Positions 7,929 through 16,324 of a stretch of 56,150 nt of DNA are shown here, piece by piece. Source of the stretch: an uncultured Lachnospiraceae bacterium (GTDB taxonomy: Bacteria; Bacillota; Clostridia; Lachnospirales; Lachnospiraceae); the NCBI GenBank assembly GCA_947169385.1, contig CAMVPR010000016.1:1-56150 (forward strand), read 5' to 3'. Both the position numbers and the translations under genes were made by a program. Under the pieces are notes generated by a model. It did not search any database and was not told where the DNA came from. It was given only the letters and a program-made list of their open reading frames with translations. Position 1 is the stretch's first letter; every line of letters starts with the position of its first letter.

Positions 7929-9251
7929 TCACTCATAATATACATCATTAGTCTCAATGGCGACATTGACACCTTCATTGGCAATCAGCTGAAAGAATTT
8001 CTTCTGGATTGAAAGGCTTGCTAAGCATGAGCTGAATGTAAATGTCATAATTCCGTTGCAAGAACAGCAAGCTCCCTTGATATTCTGTCCTTTCGACATG
8101 GAAAGCATAGCGTAGAACCTGTCGACGTACTTGTTGTATGGTTCTCTCAAATCAAGGCTTCCTATGTTGGTGATTGTGGCTGTGTTAGCATGAGCTGATG
8201 CACCATATACCTGCTTGATTGCAAGATTCTTGATAACCAACGGAACCAACCTAAGTATGAAGTTGGTTTCATTTGACACGTTGTAATAAAGAATCTTAGC
8301 GAGATTGTCAGGCGTAATCTGTTCTTTTAAGCTGTCGATTACAATCTTTATTACTTCTTCGTAAGTGTAGCTATCCTTCTCAGGCTTGAATTCTGCACTA
8401 ACCATGACAAAGAAATTCTTCATTGTATGAGAATCATAATATGGTCTTAAGTTAACCGGGACACAGCAACTGATAGGATCTTCGGAAGTGTTGCCTCTTA
8501 GGTACTCCTTATAGACAGCGTAGACAAATGTAGCAACTAAGAATTGATTGATTGTCGCTCCGTATTTCTTAGCTGCTGCCTTAAGTTCGCTTATCGGCAT
8601 ATATCCGTGAACGACTCCCATCTCGTTCTTGCCTAGTCGCTCGCCGGTAACGGTAACCGCTCTGTTAGACTTGTATCCCTTAGGGTGTTTGCTCGTCTTC
8701 TTAAAGTTCTTAAGATAGCTGTCCTCGGTGTCAAGAAATACACCTGTGGATATCCTGTTCTTCTCGCCTTTTAACTCGTCAGGGTGCGCTAACCTTAAGT
8801 ACTGATACACAAGTTCCTTTAGGAAAATAACACCACCAAATCCATCTGTTAATGCATGAAAAACTTCCAGATTGATGCGGTTCTTATAGTGTGTAACCCT
8901 GAACATATATTGCTGGTTCTTAGACTTGTTGATATACGCACCCGGATATGAGGCTTCCTCAGTAACAAGCGGTGCTGGGCGGTTGTTGGCCTCGAAGTAG
9001 TACCAGAACATGCCTGCCTTAAGTCTCATTCTGAATATCGGAAGATTAGGAAGAACCATGTTAAGTGCTTCCTGAAGGCACACTCTGTCAACTTCTTCCT
9101 TGAGTACGGCTGAGATTCTGTAGACATTTGACATGTCCTCAGTCGCAATAACCGGAAAAAGATTGGCGGTGTTATCAAGTTTATCCCAAGCAATATCTGA
9201 GTCTCTGACTACTCGCTTAGGTTGTTTTAAAGTTGTATCTTGCTTATCCAT
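7929..9251 (-). CDS. Alcohol-acetyltransferase / condensation-fold acyltransferase
   Basis: A 440-residue protein of the chloramphenicol-acetyltransferase-like superfamily. The catalytic motif HxxxDG is HALTDG at residues 132-137, and the N-terminal layout (FPVIATEDMSNVYRISAVLKEEVD...NLPIFRMRL) matches the AATase/WS-DGAT group. The second structural motif, near the C-terminal third, includes the ITNIGSLDL strand. It probably transfers an acyl group from acyl-CoA or a carrier to an alcohol or hydroxylated lipid, but the substrate is unknown. It is upstream of and cotranscribed with the zinc-ribbon membrane protein, which suggests work at the membrane. Confidence 0.8.
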   Translation of the reverse strand: MDKQDTTLKQPKRVVRDSDIAWDKLDNTANLFPVIATEDMSNVYRISAVLKEEVDRVCLQEALNMVLPNLPIFRMRLKAGMFWYYFEANNRPAPLVTEEASYPGAYINKSKNQQYMFRVTHYKNRINLEVFHALTDGFGGVIFLKELVYQYLRLAHPDELKGEKNRISTGVFLDTEDSYLKNFKKTSKHPKGYKSNRAVTVTGERLGKNEMGVVHGYMPISELKAAAKKYGATINQFLVATFVYAVYKEYLRGNTSEDPISCCVPVNLRPYYDSHTMKNFFVMVSAEFKPEKDSYTYEEVIKIVIDSLKEQITPDNLAKILYYNVSNETNFILRLVPLVIKNLAIKQVYGASAHANTATITNIGSLDLREPYNKYVDRFYAMLSMSKGQNIKGACCSCNGIMTFTFSSCLASLSIQKKFFQLIANEGVNVAIETNDVYYE

Positions 9252-9289
9252 CTAAATCACCTGATTATTATTTCATTAAAAACAAGATG

Positions 9290-9298
9290 ATTATAGCA
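9290..9298 (-). promoter_or_regulatory. Extended -10 promoter of the acyltransferase operon
   Basis: Minus strand TG-C-TATAAT, about 40 bases before the ATG of the acyltransferase gene, which has an AGGTGAT ribosome site. No clear -35. Confidence 0.5.
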
Positions 9299-9354
9299 TA
9301 TATTTATTATTTGTGGTAGTATATGATTTATACCGCTAAAGGAGGTTTATGGAT

Positions 9355-10641
9355 ATGACTATCAAAGAAACTGCAAGAAGTATGAAATTAGCTTCACCTA
9401 AGATGGCTGCAACATCAGGTGAAGACAGAAATAGAGCGCTTAAAGCGATATCTGATGCACTTATCAAGAACAAGGACGAGATTTTTAAGGCCAATGCTTT
9501 AGATCTTGAAAATGCTGCTAAAGACAACATTTCACAGGCTGTCGTTAAGAGACTGAAGTTCGACGAAGGCAAGCTTAACGGGGTGATTGAAGGTATCGCT
9601 AATCTTATTAATCTTCCTGATCCTGTAGGCAAGATTATGATGGCAAGAGAGTTAGATGAGGGGCTTACACTCAAGAGAGTGTCGTGTCCTATCGGAGTTA
9701 TCGGAGTTATATTTGAAGCAAGACCGGATGCTTTGGTGCAGATTTCGAGCCTCTGTATTAAGAGCGGAAACTGTGCGATATTAAAGGGTGGTAAGGAGAC
9801 TGTTAACACTAACACAGCTCTTTTTGAGATTATTAAGAATAGCATTGTAGAGGCAGGACTTCCTGCTGACTGCCTTTTTAAAGCGGAGCAGCATAATGAG
9901 ATAGACGAGCTTTTAAAATGCGATAAGGACGTCGATCTTCTTATTCCTAGGGGCTCGAATGCATTTGTACAATATATAATGAACAACACCAAGATTCCTG
10001 TTATGGGACATGCTGATGGCGTGTGTCATGTTTATGTTGATAAGGCGGCTGATTATGACAAGGCGATTAAGATAATCGTTGATGCCAAGACTCAGTATAC
10101 AGCTGCCTGCAATGCGGCGGAGACTTTACTTGTAGACAGAGAAATTGCTTCTGATTTCCTTCCTAAAGCAGCTGCTGCTCTTAAGGATGCCGGCGTGGCA
10201 TTAAGGGGCAATGAGGAGGTGTCTTCATTTGTCGAAGTAGAAGCAATGAAGGATGATGAGTACAATAAGGAATACCTTGATCTCATCATGAGTGTCAAGC
10301 TAGTAGATGGAGTTACCGAGGCGGTCTCTCATATCAACAGATTTGGTTCGCATCACACTGATGCAATAATAACAGAGGATAAAGATACCGCTGAATACTT
10401 CATGAATATGGTTGATTCGGCAGGAGTTTATCAGAATGCATCAACCAGATTTGCGGATGGTTTCAGGTATGGATTCGGTGCAGAGGTTGGAATAAGTACT
10501 TCTAAGCTTCACGCAAGAGGACCTGTCGGATTAGAGGGATTGATGACTTATAAGTACAAGCTTTACGGATCAGGACAGATAGTTGATGACTATGCAAATG
10601 GTACTGCACAGTTTCATTTTAAAGATATTGACTGTCTATAA
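9355..10641 (+). CDS. proA: Glutamate-5-semialdehyde dehydrogenase (gamma-glutamyl phosphate reductase)
   Basis: NADPH-dependent reduction of gamma-glutamyl phosphate, the second step of proline synthesis. About 428 residues of the ALDH fold: CPIGVIGVIFEARPDALVQI, KGGKET, LIPRGSNAFVQYI, the catalytic Cys in QYTAACNAAETLLV, and the C-terminal HARGPVGLEGLMTYKY. Two in-frame ATGs exist. AGGAGG (9340-9345) is nine bases from 9355 but only three from 9349, so 9355 is preferred. proB is not next to it, which is unusual because the pair is normally adjacent. Confidence 0.97.
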   Translation: MTIKETARSMKLASPKMAATSGEDRNRALKAISDALIKNKDEIFKANALDLENAAKDNISQAVVKRLKFDEGKLNGVIEGIANLINLPDPVGKIMMARELDEGLTLKRVSCPIGVIGVIFEARPDALVQISSLCIKSGNCAILKGGKETVNTNTALFEIIKNSIVEAGLPADCLFKAEQHNEIDELLKCDKDVDLLIPRGSNAFVQYIMNNTKIPVMGHADGVCHVYVDKAADYDKAIKIIVDAKTQYTAACNAAETLLVDREIASDFLPKAAAALKDAGVALRGNEEVSSFVEVEAMKDDEYNKEYLDLIMSVKLVDGVTEAVSHINRFGSHHTDAIITEDKDTAEYFMNMVDSAGVYQNASTRFADGFRYGFGAEVGISTSKLHARGPVGLEGLMTYKYKLYGSGQIVDDYANGTAQFHFKDIDCL

Positions 10642-10678
10642 TTTAGTGTAATAAAGTGTAGTCAATCATATATGAATG

Positions 10679-10687
10679 TGTTATACT
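10679..10687 (+). promoter_or_regulatory. Extended -10 promoter of the GGDEF/EAL gene
   Basis: TG-T-TATACT, 45 bases before the ATG at 10733. No good -35. It gives the gene its own promoter after proA. Confidence 0.4.
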
Positions 10688-10732
10688 TAAAGTTAGGTAA
10701 CTGTGTTTATTATTATTAGGTAGGTTGATTCT

Positions 10733-12424
10733 ATGTACGAGATAGTCTCTAAGGAATTTGTCGATTTTATTAATCAGGCAGATTTATCAGAAACAAAGAC
10801 TAGTAATCTATATAGAGATATTCTTATTAGGCTGGCAGACATGGCAGCCTTTTTGTACGTGGGGAGGGCAGAGATTACCTATAAGACCAAGCCTAATATA
10901 TTTGATTTGGCGGGCGATAATGTTGATTTGTCTTACGACTTCAGTCAAGACATAGATAAGACCAAGCCGGCAATCAGATTGAAGTTTAAGCGTGATATGG
11001 GTGATGTGAGAGTCACTTTAAGGGTTGTCAAGGGCTATGAGTGGACTCAGGATGACAGGGAGTCCATAGAAGCCATTGTTAAGAATGTATATATTATCAT
11101 TAGCAGATCAAGGATGCTTAAGCAGCTTGGGCAGACTACCGATACGGATATGATGACCGGACTTCTCAATCATGCCGGTGTTATCAATCTAGGTAAGAGT
11201 GTAGCATATAGGGATATTCTTAACTATTACACAAGCTGTTACTTTAATATCAAGGGATTTAAGAATGTCAATAAGAAACTTGGCGTGGAGGAAGCAGATT
11301 CCATCCTTAGGAAGTATGCCAAGTACATATATGATTTTGTGGATCATGATTCAGAATTCGCCGCAAGGCTTTCAGGAGACAATTTCTTTGTTATGATAGT
11401 CAGGTCAAGACTTGATGATTTTATCGATTACGCGACAAGTGCGGTATTTGGTGTAAAGTCGTTAGATGGCAAGAGATTCAAGATGCCTATAGATATAAGG
11501 ATGGGTGTCTATGAGGCTGTTGACGGTGATACTATTAACGATCTCATCAACAGGGCGATGGAGGCTGAATCTCACGGAAGAAGCTTAGGTGAGGATATAA
11601 GCTATTTTGATGAGGAAGTTCAAGCTAAGGTTAGAAGAGAGAAAGAGATTATGGAACTCTTCCCAAGGGCTTTGGCAGATGGAGAGATTATTGCTTATTA
11701 TCAGCCTAAAGTGAGGCTTAATAACATGGAGATATGCGGATGTGAAGCCTTGGTTAGATGGTTTCACGATGGTAGACTTATATCTCCCGGAGAGTTCTTA
11801 CCTATAATTGAGAAGAACAATGCTACAGATTTATTGGATTTTTATATGCTTGAGAACGCTTGTTATGAAGTTAAGAACTGGATTAACAAGGGGCTTACTC
11901 CTATTAGGATATCAGTTAATTATTCTAAGCAGCACCTTGCAGATCCTGATCTTGCCAAGCGTACGGTTGATATCATTAAGAAGCATGGTGTCAATCCTAA
12001 GTACATAGAGATAGAACTAACGGAGACGTCAGATTACGATGATAATGATGCGTTGACCAGTTTTGTTGCGGATATGAATAGAGCCGGAGTTCATGTTAGT
12101 ATGGATGATTTCGGAACAGGATCTTCATCACTTAACTTGCTCCTTAACTTGGATTTCAACGTTGTTAAGGTTGACAAGTCATTTGTTGATAACATTGGAC
12201 TTGATACAGTTGCAGCTATTAAGGACGAAATTATGATCAGTAATATGATCAATATGCTCAGGGAGCTTGATATGGAGGTTGTTGCTGAGGGAGTTGAGAC
12301 CAAGGAACAGCTTGAATGGATTAAGAACAAGAATTGTGACATTGTTCAAGGATATATTTTCGATAAGCCATTACCACCTGATGAGCTTGCTAAGAGACTT
12401 GAATCAAGAACATATGATGTGTGA
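10733..12424 (+). CDS. Cytoplasmic EAL-domain c-di-GMP phosphodiesterase with degenerate GGDEF domain
   Basis: A 563-residue protein without membrane segments. Residues about 1-130 are an unassigned N-terminal sensor region. Residues about 140-280 are a GGDEF domain starting TDTDMMTGLLNHAG, but the active site reads SGDNF (214-218), so cyclase activity is unlikely. Residues about 305-560 are an EAL domain with E338-A-L, the Asn of SVNYS, Glu of ELTE, the Asp pair of MDDFGTG, Lys of VKVDKS and Glu of AEGVETKEQ. All the metal and catalytic positions I can identify are present, so hydrolysis of c-di-GMP is likely. The GGDEF-like part may sense GTP. Confidence 0.92.
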   Translation: MYEIVSKEFVDFINQADLSETKTSNLYRDILIRLADMAAFLYVGRAEITYKTKPNIFDLAGDNVDLSYDFSQDIDKTKPAIRLKFKRDMGDVRVTLRVVKGYEWTQDDRESIEAIVKNVYIIISRSRMLKQLGQTTDTDMMTGLLNHAGVINLGKSVAYRDILNYYTSCYFNIKGFKNVNKKLGVEEADSILRKYAKYIYDFVDHDSEFAARLSGDNFFVMIVRSRLDDFIDYATSAVFGVKSLDGKRFKMPIDIRMGVYEAVDGDTINDLINRAMEAESHGRSLGEDISYFDEEVQAKVRREKEIMELFPRALADGEIIAYYQPKVRLNNMEICGCEALVRWFHDGRLISPGEFLPIIEKNNATDLLDFYMLENACYEVKNWINKGLTPIRISVNYSKQHLADPDLAKRTVDIIKKHGVNPKYIEIELTETSDYDDNDALTSFVADMNRAGVHVSMDDFGTGSSSLNLLLNLDFNVVKVDKSFVDNIGLDTVAAIKDEIMISNMINMLRELDMEVVAEGVETKEQLEWIKNKNCDIVQGYIFDKPLPPDELAKRLESRTYDV

Positions 12425-12431
12425 TATTTTT

Positions 12432-12461
12432 ATAACCTGCCTTATGGCAGGTTATTTTTTT
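12432..12461 (+). terminator. Terminator after the EAL gene
   Basis: Perfect 10-bp stem (12432-12441 with 12446-12455), TTAT loop, followed by seven Ts. Confidence 0.9.
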
Positions 12462-12470
12462 GTTAACCAA

Positions 12471-12511
12471 GGGGACGGACCCGAGGTAACCGGAGGGACG
12501 GACCCTGTGGT
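12471..12511. repeat. Two GGGACGGACCC repeat units
   Basis: GGGACGGACCC occurs at 12472-12482 and exactly again at 12495-12505, each followed by a different short tail. It lies between a terminator and the cysK promoter. It shares its core with 3698-3747 and 50058-50081. Confidence 0.65.
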
Positions 12512-12535
12512 TTCTAGGTGGTCTCAAAAAATCTC

Positions 12536-12564
12536 TTGACACACGATAATATTTCGAATATAAT
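12536..12564 (+). promoter_or_regulatory. Consensus promoter of cysK
   Basis: TTGACA (12536-12541), 17-base spacer, TATAAT (12559-12564), both hexamers perfect. Downstream of the start site a CCTA-N9-TAGG inverted repeat (12580-12596) is a possible operator for the Rrf2 protein encoded after cysK. The operator is inference. Confidence 0.9.
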
Positions 12565-12615
12565 GTACTTATCACAAAACCTACTAACCATATAGGGATT
12601 AAGGAGGATACAATT

Positions 12616-13548
12616 ATGAGTAAGATTTATAGGGGAGCTACAGAGCTCATCGGTGGTACACCACTACTTGAAGTAACTAATATTGAGAAGGATCTTAATC
12701 TTGAAGCAAGAGTGCTTGTTAAGCTTGAGTATTTTAATCCTGCAGGAAGTGTTAAGGATAGAATTGCTAAGGCAATGATAGAGGATGCAGAAGCTAAAGG
12801 TGTTTTAAAAGAGGGTTCTGTTATAATTGAGCCTACCTCAGGTAACACAGGTATCGGTCTTGCGTCTATAGCAGCAGCCAAGGGATATAGAATCATCCTT
12901 ACAATGCCTGAGACTATGAGCATTGAGAGAAGAAACATTCTTAAAGCATACGGCGCAGAGCTTGTATTAACTGACGGCGCCAAGGGTATGAAGGGCGCTA
13001 TCGAGAAGGCAGATGAGTTGGCTGCTGAGATAGAGGGCTCATTCATTCCGGGACAGTTCGTTAACCCTGCCAACCCTGCAATTCACAGAGCAACAACAGG
13101 ACCTGAGATTTGGGAAGATACCGATGGAGAAGTTGATATATTTATAGCAGGTGTAGGTACCGGTGGAACTTTAACGGGTGTTGGTGAGTTCTTAAAGAGC
13201 AAGAAGGAAGATGTTAAGATTGTGGCATTAGAGCCTGCAAGTTCGCCTGTACTTTCAACAGGTAAGGGAGGACCACATAAGATACAGGGTATCGGAGCAG
13301 GGTTCGTTCCTGATGTTCTTAATACAAGTATTTACGATGAGATTGCAACTGTCGAGAATGATGATGCTTTTGCAACAGCTAAGTACTTTGGCAAGAAGGA
13401 GGGAATACTTGTTGGTATTTCTTCAGGAGCATCGTTAAAGGTTGCCCTTGACTACGCTAAAAAGCCTGAGAATAAAGGCAAGACAATAGTTGCTCTTCTT
13501 CCTGACACCGGTGATAGATACTATTCTACAGCACTTTTTGTGGATTAA
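12616..13548 (+). CDS. cysK: Cysteine synthase A (O-acetylserine sulfhydrylase)
   Basis: PLP enzyme that makes cysteine from O-acetylserine and sulfide. Its 310 residues contain NPAGSVKDR with PLP-binding Lys47, the substrate loop PTSGNTG (73-79), the phosphate-binding GVGTGGT, and SSGAS near the C-terminus. AAGGAGG precedes the ATG and a consensus promoter drives it. It is followed 12 bases later by an Rrf2-family regulator. In Bacillus subtilis CysK binds the Rrf2 protein CymR and serves as its cysteine-status sensor, so the pairing is informative. Confidence 0.97.
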   Translation: MSKIYRGATELIGGTPLLEVTNIEKDLNLEARVLVKLEYFNPAGSVKDRIAKAMIEDAEAKGVLKEGSVIIEPTSGNTGIGLASIAAAKGYRIILTMPETMSIERRNILKAYGAELVLTDGAKGMKGAIEKADELAAEIEGSFIPGQFVNPANPAIHRATTGPEIWEDTDGEVDIFIAGVGTGGTLTGVGEFLKSKKEDVKIVALEPASSPVLSTGKGGPHKIQGIGAGFVPDVLNTSIYDEIATVENDDAFATAKYFGKKEGILVGISSGASLKVALDYAKKPENKGKTIVALLPDTGDRYYSTALFVD

Positions 13549-13560
13549 AGGGGTGTATAG

Positions 13561-14001
13561 ATGAAGTTATCCAAGAAGGGAAGATATGGACTGGTGGCTC
13601 TTATTGATTTGGCATCTCATGCAAATGAAGGCTGTGTAACGCTGGTCAGCATCGCCGACAGGAACGGAATATCTCTTAAGTATTTAGAGCAGGTATTTGC
13701 AAGCTTTAAGAGAGCCGGAATCGTAAGGTCAATAAAGGGTCCGCAAGGAGGTTATACTCTTGCAAAGCCGGAGACAGATTTAAAGGTATCTGAGATTGTT
13801 GCCGCGATAGAAGGAGATTATCATTTAGAAGATGAGAATGGCAATGATACGTCTACTTATCAGAATAGCTCAATCGTGCTGCAGGACTTAGTCATTTCCC
13901 CTATCAACCAGGCGGTTGATGAGATACTTGAGAATCTTTCGCTGGAAGATTTAAGGGATGCCTACGATAAGGGGACATCTGAAGACATGTATTATATATA
14001 A
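13561..14001 (+). CDS. Rrf2-family transcriptional regulator, CymR-like
   Basis: A 146-residue regulator. The N-terminal winged helix is MKLSKKGRYGLVALIDLA, with recognition region ISLKYLEQVFASFKRAGIVRSIKGPQGGYTL. The three-cysteine cluster-binding loop of IscR/NsrR is absent: the region around residues 90-105 (HLEDENGNDTSTYQ) has no Cys. It is therefore unlikely to be an Fe-S sensor and fits the CymR type that controls cysteine and sulfur metabolism with CysK. It is cotranscribed with cysK and could feed back on the cysK promoter. Confidence 0.88.
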   Translation: MKLSKKGRYGLVALIDLASHANEGCVTLVSIADRNGISLKYLEQVFASFKRAGIVRSIKGPQGGYTLAKPETDLKVSEIVAAIEGDYHLEDENGNDTSTYQNSSIVLQDLVISPINQAVDEILENLSLEDLRDAYDKGTSEDMYYI

Positions 14002-14006
14002 AATGT

Positions 14007-14034
14007 AAGCTCATGCGTGGCATGAGCTTTTATT
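14007..14034 (+). terminator. Terminator after the cysK-Rrf2 operon
   Basis: Perfect 10-bp stem (14007-14016 with 14020-14029), three-base loop, followed by TTTTATT. Confidence 0.8.
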
Positions 14035-14067
14035 AACACTTATTAATTATATTTTGCTTTAAATATT

Positions 14068-14096
14068 TGTGCGAATGTGTTAAAATATCTAAGTGA
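14068..14096 (+). promoter_or_regulatory. Promoter of the FIST-chemoreceptor operon
   Basis: TTTAAA (14068-14073), 17-base spacer ending in TGT, TAAAAT (14091-14096): an extended -10 promoter with a fair -35. The predicted start is near 14103, about 50 bases before the TTG start codon. Confidence 0.6.
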
Positions 14097-14153
14097 GCGA
14101 CAAGTTGTTTGTGCAATTTCGTGAAATCAATAAAGTTTAAGGAGGGAAAGCTA

Positions 14154-15209
14154 TTGAGGCAGTTATATGGAAAGAGCGATAGAGGTGATCTATCGGAAGC
14201 TTTAAAATCAATTTCATCGCCTGATTTGCTTATTATGGTCTCTAATGGCAATCAATTTAAGGCACATGTTGCTGAACTTAATGAGAAATATCCTAATGTA
14301 CCTTGCATAGCAACGACAGGACATTTCTATGCAGAGACTGTTAAGGAAGGCGGAGTTGCTGTAGTTGCAATGTCCGGTGTCAAGGCGAGAGCCGGAGTAT
14401 TGAGAGATGTCTCTACCGTTCCGATAAGGGATATAGCAGAATTTGAGAAGAACCTGTCAAGTGTTTCTCCGGATGCTAAGAACACGGTTTGTATAGATTT
14501 TTGTACAGGTAATGATGCAGCGGTTCTTTCTACAATGTACAGTGTTCTTGGCAAGAAGAATATATCTTTGGTCGGCGGAACTGCATTTGATGGAATGGTT
14601 GCTGTCAACGGTACTGTATATGAGGACGCATCTGCTTACATTTTCATCAAGAATCTTGGCGGTAAGATTAAGGTTTATAAAGAGAATATCTATAAGCCTA
14701 TGGAAGAAGGATACAGGTTCGTTGCGAGCAACACTAATCGTGACAAGTATTATGTCGGTGACTTCAACGGCAAGCCGGCTAAGAAGGTATACGAGGACAT
14801 CTTCGGTATAGGAGATGCTGATATTGCTAGCCAGACCTTTAGGAATCCACTTGGTAAGGTCACAGGTAGAGATATCTGTATTGTTTCACTTAAGGAGGCT
14901 TCAGGTAACGGTCTATGCTGCTATCGTCAGGTTAACAATTCGGATGTTCTTACAATCCTTCATATTGAAGATTATGAGAAGGTGGTTGATGAGACGGTTG
15001 AGGCTATCAAGAGCGATTTCGGGAAGGCTAGCGCCATATTCTCAATTAACTGTGCGTTCCGTTATTTGTTCTTTACTGATGAGCATTTTATGGGGACGTA
15101 CCTCAATAAGATGAGTGCTGCCGGAATGCATGTCGGAATGGTAGGTAACGGTGAGCATCATAACGAGCAATTTGTCAATCAGTCTATGTCATGTGTGGCA
15201 TTTGAGTAG
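14154..15209 (+). CDS. FIST N/C-domain sensory protein
   Basis: A 351-residue soluble protein with an N-terminal FIST domain (about 10-200; LVGGTAFDGMVAVNG...DASAYIFI) and a FIST_C domain (about 210-345; NGKPAKKVYEDIFG...GRDICIVSL, ending GMVGNGEHHNEQFVNQS). FIST is a predicted small-molecule sensor domain (amino acids or similar) linked to signalling proteins. The start is probably TTG at 14154, because AAGGAGGG lies exactly seven bases upstream. The longer ATG at 14109 has no RBS. It is followed 17 bases later by a soluble chemoreceptor, the likely output partner. Confidence 0.88.
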   Translation: MRQLYGKSDRGDLSEALKSISSPDLLIMVSNGNQFKAHVAELNEKYPNVPCIATTGHFYAETVKEGGVAVVAMSGVKARAGVLRDVSTVPIRDIAEFEKNLSSVSPDAKNTVCIDFCTGNDAAVLSTMYSVLGKKNISLVGGTAFDGMVAVNGTVYEDASAYIFIKNLGGKIKVYKENIYKPMEEGYRFVASNTNRDKYYVGDFNGKPAKKVYEDIFGIGDADIASQTFRNPLGKVTGRDICIVSLKEASGNGLCCYRQVNNSDVLTILHIEDYEKVVDETVEAIKSDFGKASAIFSINCAFRYLFFTDEHFMGTYLNKMSAAGMHVGMVGNGEHHNEQFVNQSMSCVAFE

Positions 15210-15226
15210 AAAGTGGGTGAATGAAT

Positions 15227-16186
15227 ATGGCATTATTTGGCAAGAAGACTGCCGACGTTCAGCCACAGGCTGTTACTAAGGCTGTAGTACATAATTACGA
15301 TCCTATTGTTCATATATCTAAGAGTGTTAGGGATTATCAATCAGAGCTTGCTAAGAAGGAAGTAGACTCTCTTGAGGAACTTAATATCATTAGTAAGGAT
15401 TTTAAAGATATTCTTAAATTAGACGAGGATATGCAGAGCAAGTTAAGGGAATTTAGCGGAGTGTTCGATAGCATTTCAGAATCTACCGGTAAGTTTAAGG
15501 ATGTTGAAGAAGATATCAAGCTATCAGTTGAGAGTGCAGAGGTTATGATGTCTGAACTTGAGGACAGCTCTGAACTTGTTAAGGTACACCTTGATGAGAT
15601 GCAGGGTATATTTACAGAGTTTACCGAAAGCGTTGGTAAGATTTCAGAGTGTATGAAAGGTATTGTTTCCATCGCTAATCAGACCAATATGCTTGCGCTT
15701 AATGCTTCTATAGAGGCTGCAAGAGCAGGTGAGATGGGTAGAGGCTTCACGGTTGTTGCTGAGGAAGTTAAGAACCTTGCTGATGAGATTAAGCAACTTG
15801 TAGGACAGGTTGAAGAAAGTATCAGTGATGTTGAGGCCGGAACCGATAGATTGAGCGAGAGTATCAACATAACGAGTGATGCACTGAGTAAGAGCTTTGA
15901 GAATGCAGCTGCAACCAAGGAGAAGTTCAATCAGATTAACGAAGCTGCTCACGGAGCAGATGATGTTAAGCAAGAAATTGATGATGCAACTAACGCTGTT
16001 GTCAGTGAATTCAAGAATCTTGATGATTCATTTGCAACAATAAGTTCTAAATATCAGGATGTCGAGGTTCATATTGAAGAGGCTAACAGTGTTGGTACAA
16101 CCAAGAGTGTTCTTTATGAGAATATCGAGAATATGCTTGCTCAGGTTGAACCTTATATTAAAGGCATCAAGGAAGACAGATTATAA
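15227..16186 (+). CDS. Soluble methyl-accepting chemotaxis protein (no sensor domain)
   Basis: A 319-residue protein without membrane segments or recognisable ligand domain. After a short N-terminus ([12 protein letters not shown]) it is nearly all coiled coil. The receptor hairpin tip, about residues 145-185, contains [33 protein letters not shown], the CheA/CheW contact site. The start at 15227 is six bases after GGGTGA; the ATG at 15221 directly abuts it. Without its own sensor it probably takes input from the FIST protein encoded just upstream. That is inferred from the operon. Confidence 0.88.
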   Translation: MALFGKKTADVQPQAVTKAVVHNYDPIVHISKSVRDYQSELAKKEVDSLEELNIISKDFKDILKLDEDMQSKLREFSGVFDSISESTGKFKDVEEDIKLSVESAEVMMSELEDSSELVKVHLDEMQGIFTEFTESVGKISECMKGIVSIANQTNMLALNASIEAARAGEMGRGFTVVAEEVKNLADEIKQLVGQVEESISDVEAGTDRLSESINITSDALSKSFENAAATKEKFNQINEAAHGADDVKQEIDDATNAVVSEFKNLDDSFATISSKYQDVEVHIEEANSVGTTKSVLYENIENMLAQVEPYIKGIKEDRL

Positions 16187-16210
16187 TTTCATTTTTAAGA
16201 TTGTTTATCT

Positions 16211-16246
16211 AAAGTACCTCGTTTATTCGGGGTACTTTCTTTTTTA
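16211..16246 (+). terminator. Terminator after the chemoreceptor gene
   Basis: Eleven-base-pair stem (16211-16221 with 16228-16238, one G-U), six-base loop, followed by a T-rich run CTTTTTTA. Confidence 0.9.
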
Positions 16247-16250
16247 TAAA

Positions 16251-16279
16251 TTGAATAAATGCAGTATTTATGGTAAAAT
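16251..16279 (+). promoter_or_regulatory. Promoter of the hybrid sensor kinase
   Basis: TTGAAT (16251-16256), 17-base spacer ending TGG, TAAAAT (16274-16279): a fair -35 with an extended -10. The start site is expected near 16286 and the GGAGGG ribosome site is at 16313. Confidence 0.65.
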
Positions 16280-16324
16280 TTATATAGTTTGTTTTCATAT
16301 TTTTTATTCATCGGAGGGCTACCT

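Noticed and set aside
14109-14153. ATG start at 14109 for the FIST gene
   Set aside because: No Shine-Dalgarno; it falls upstream of the AAGGAGGG that fits the TTG at 14154.
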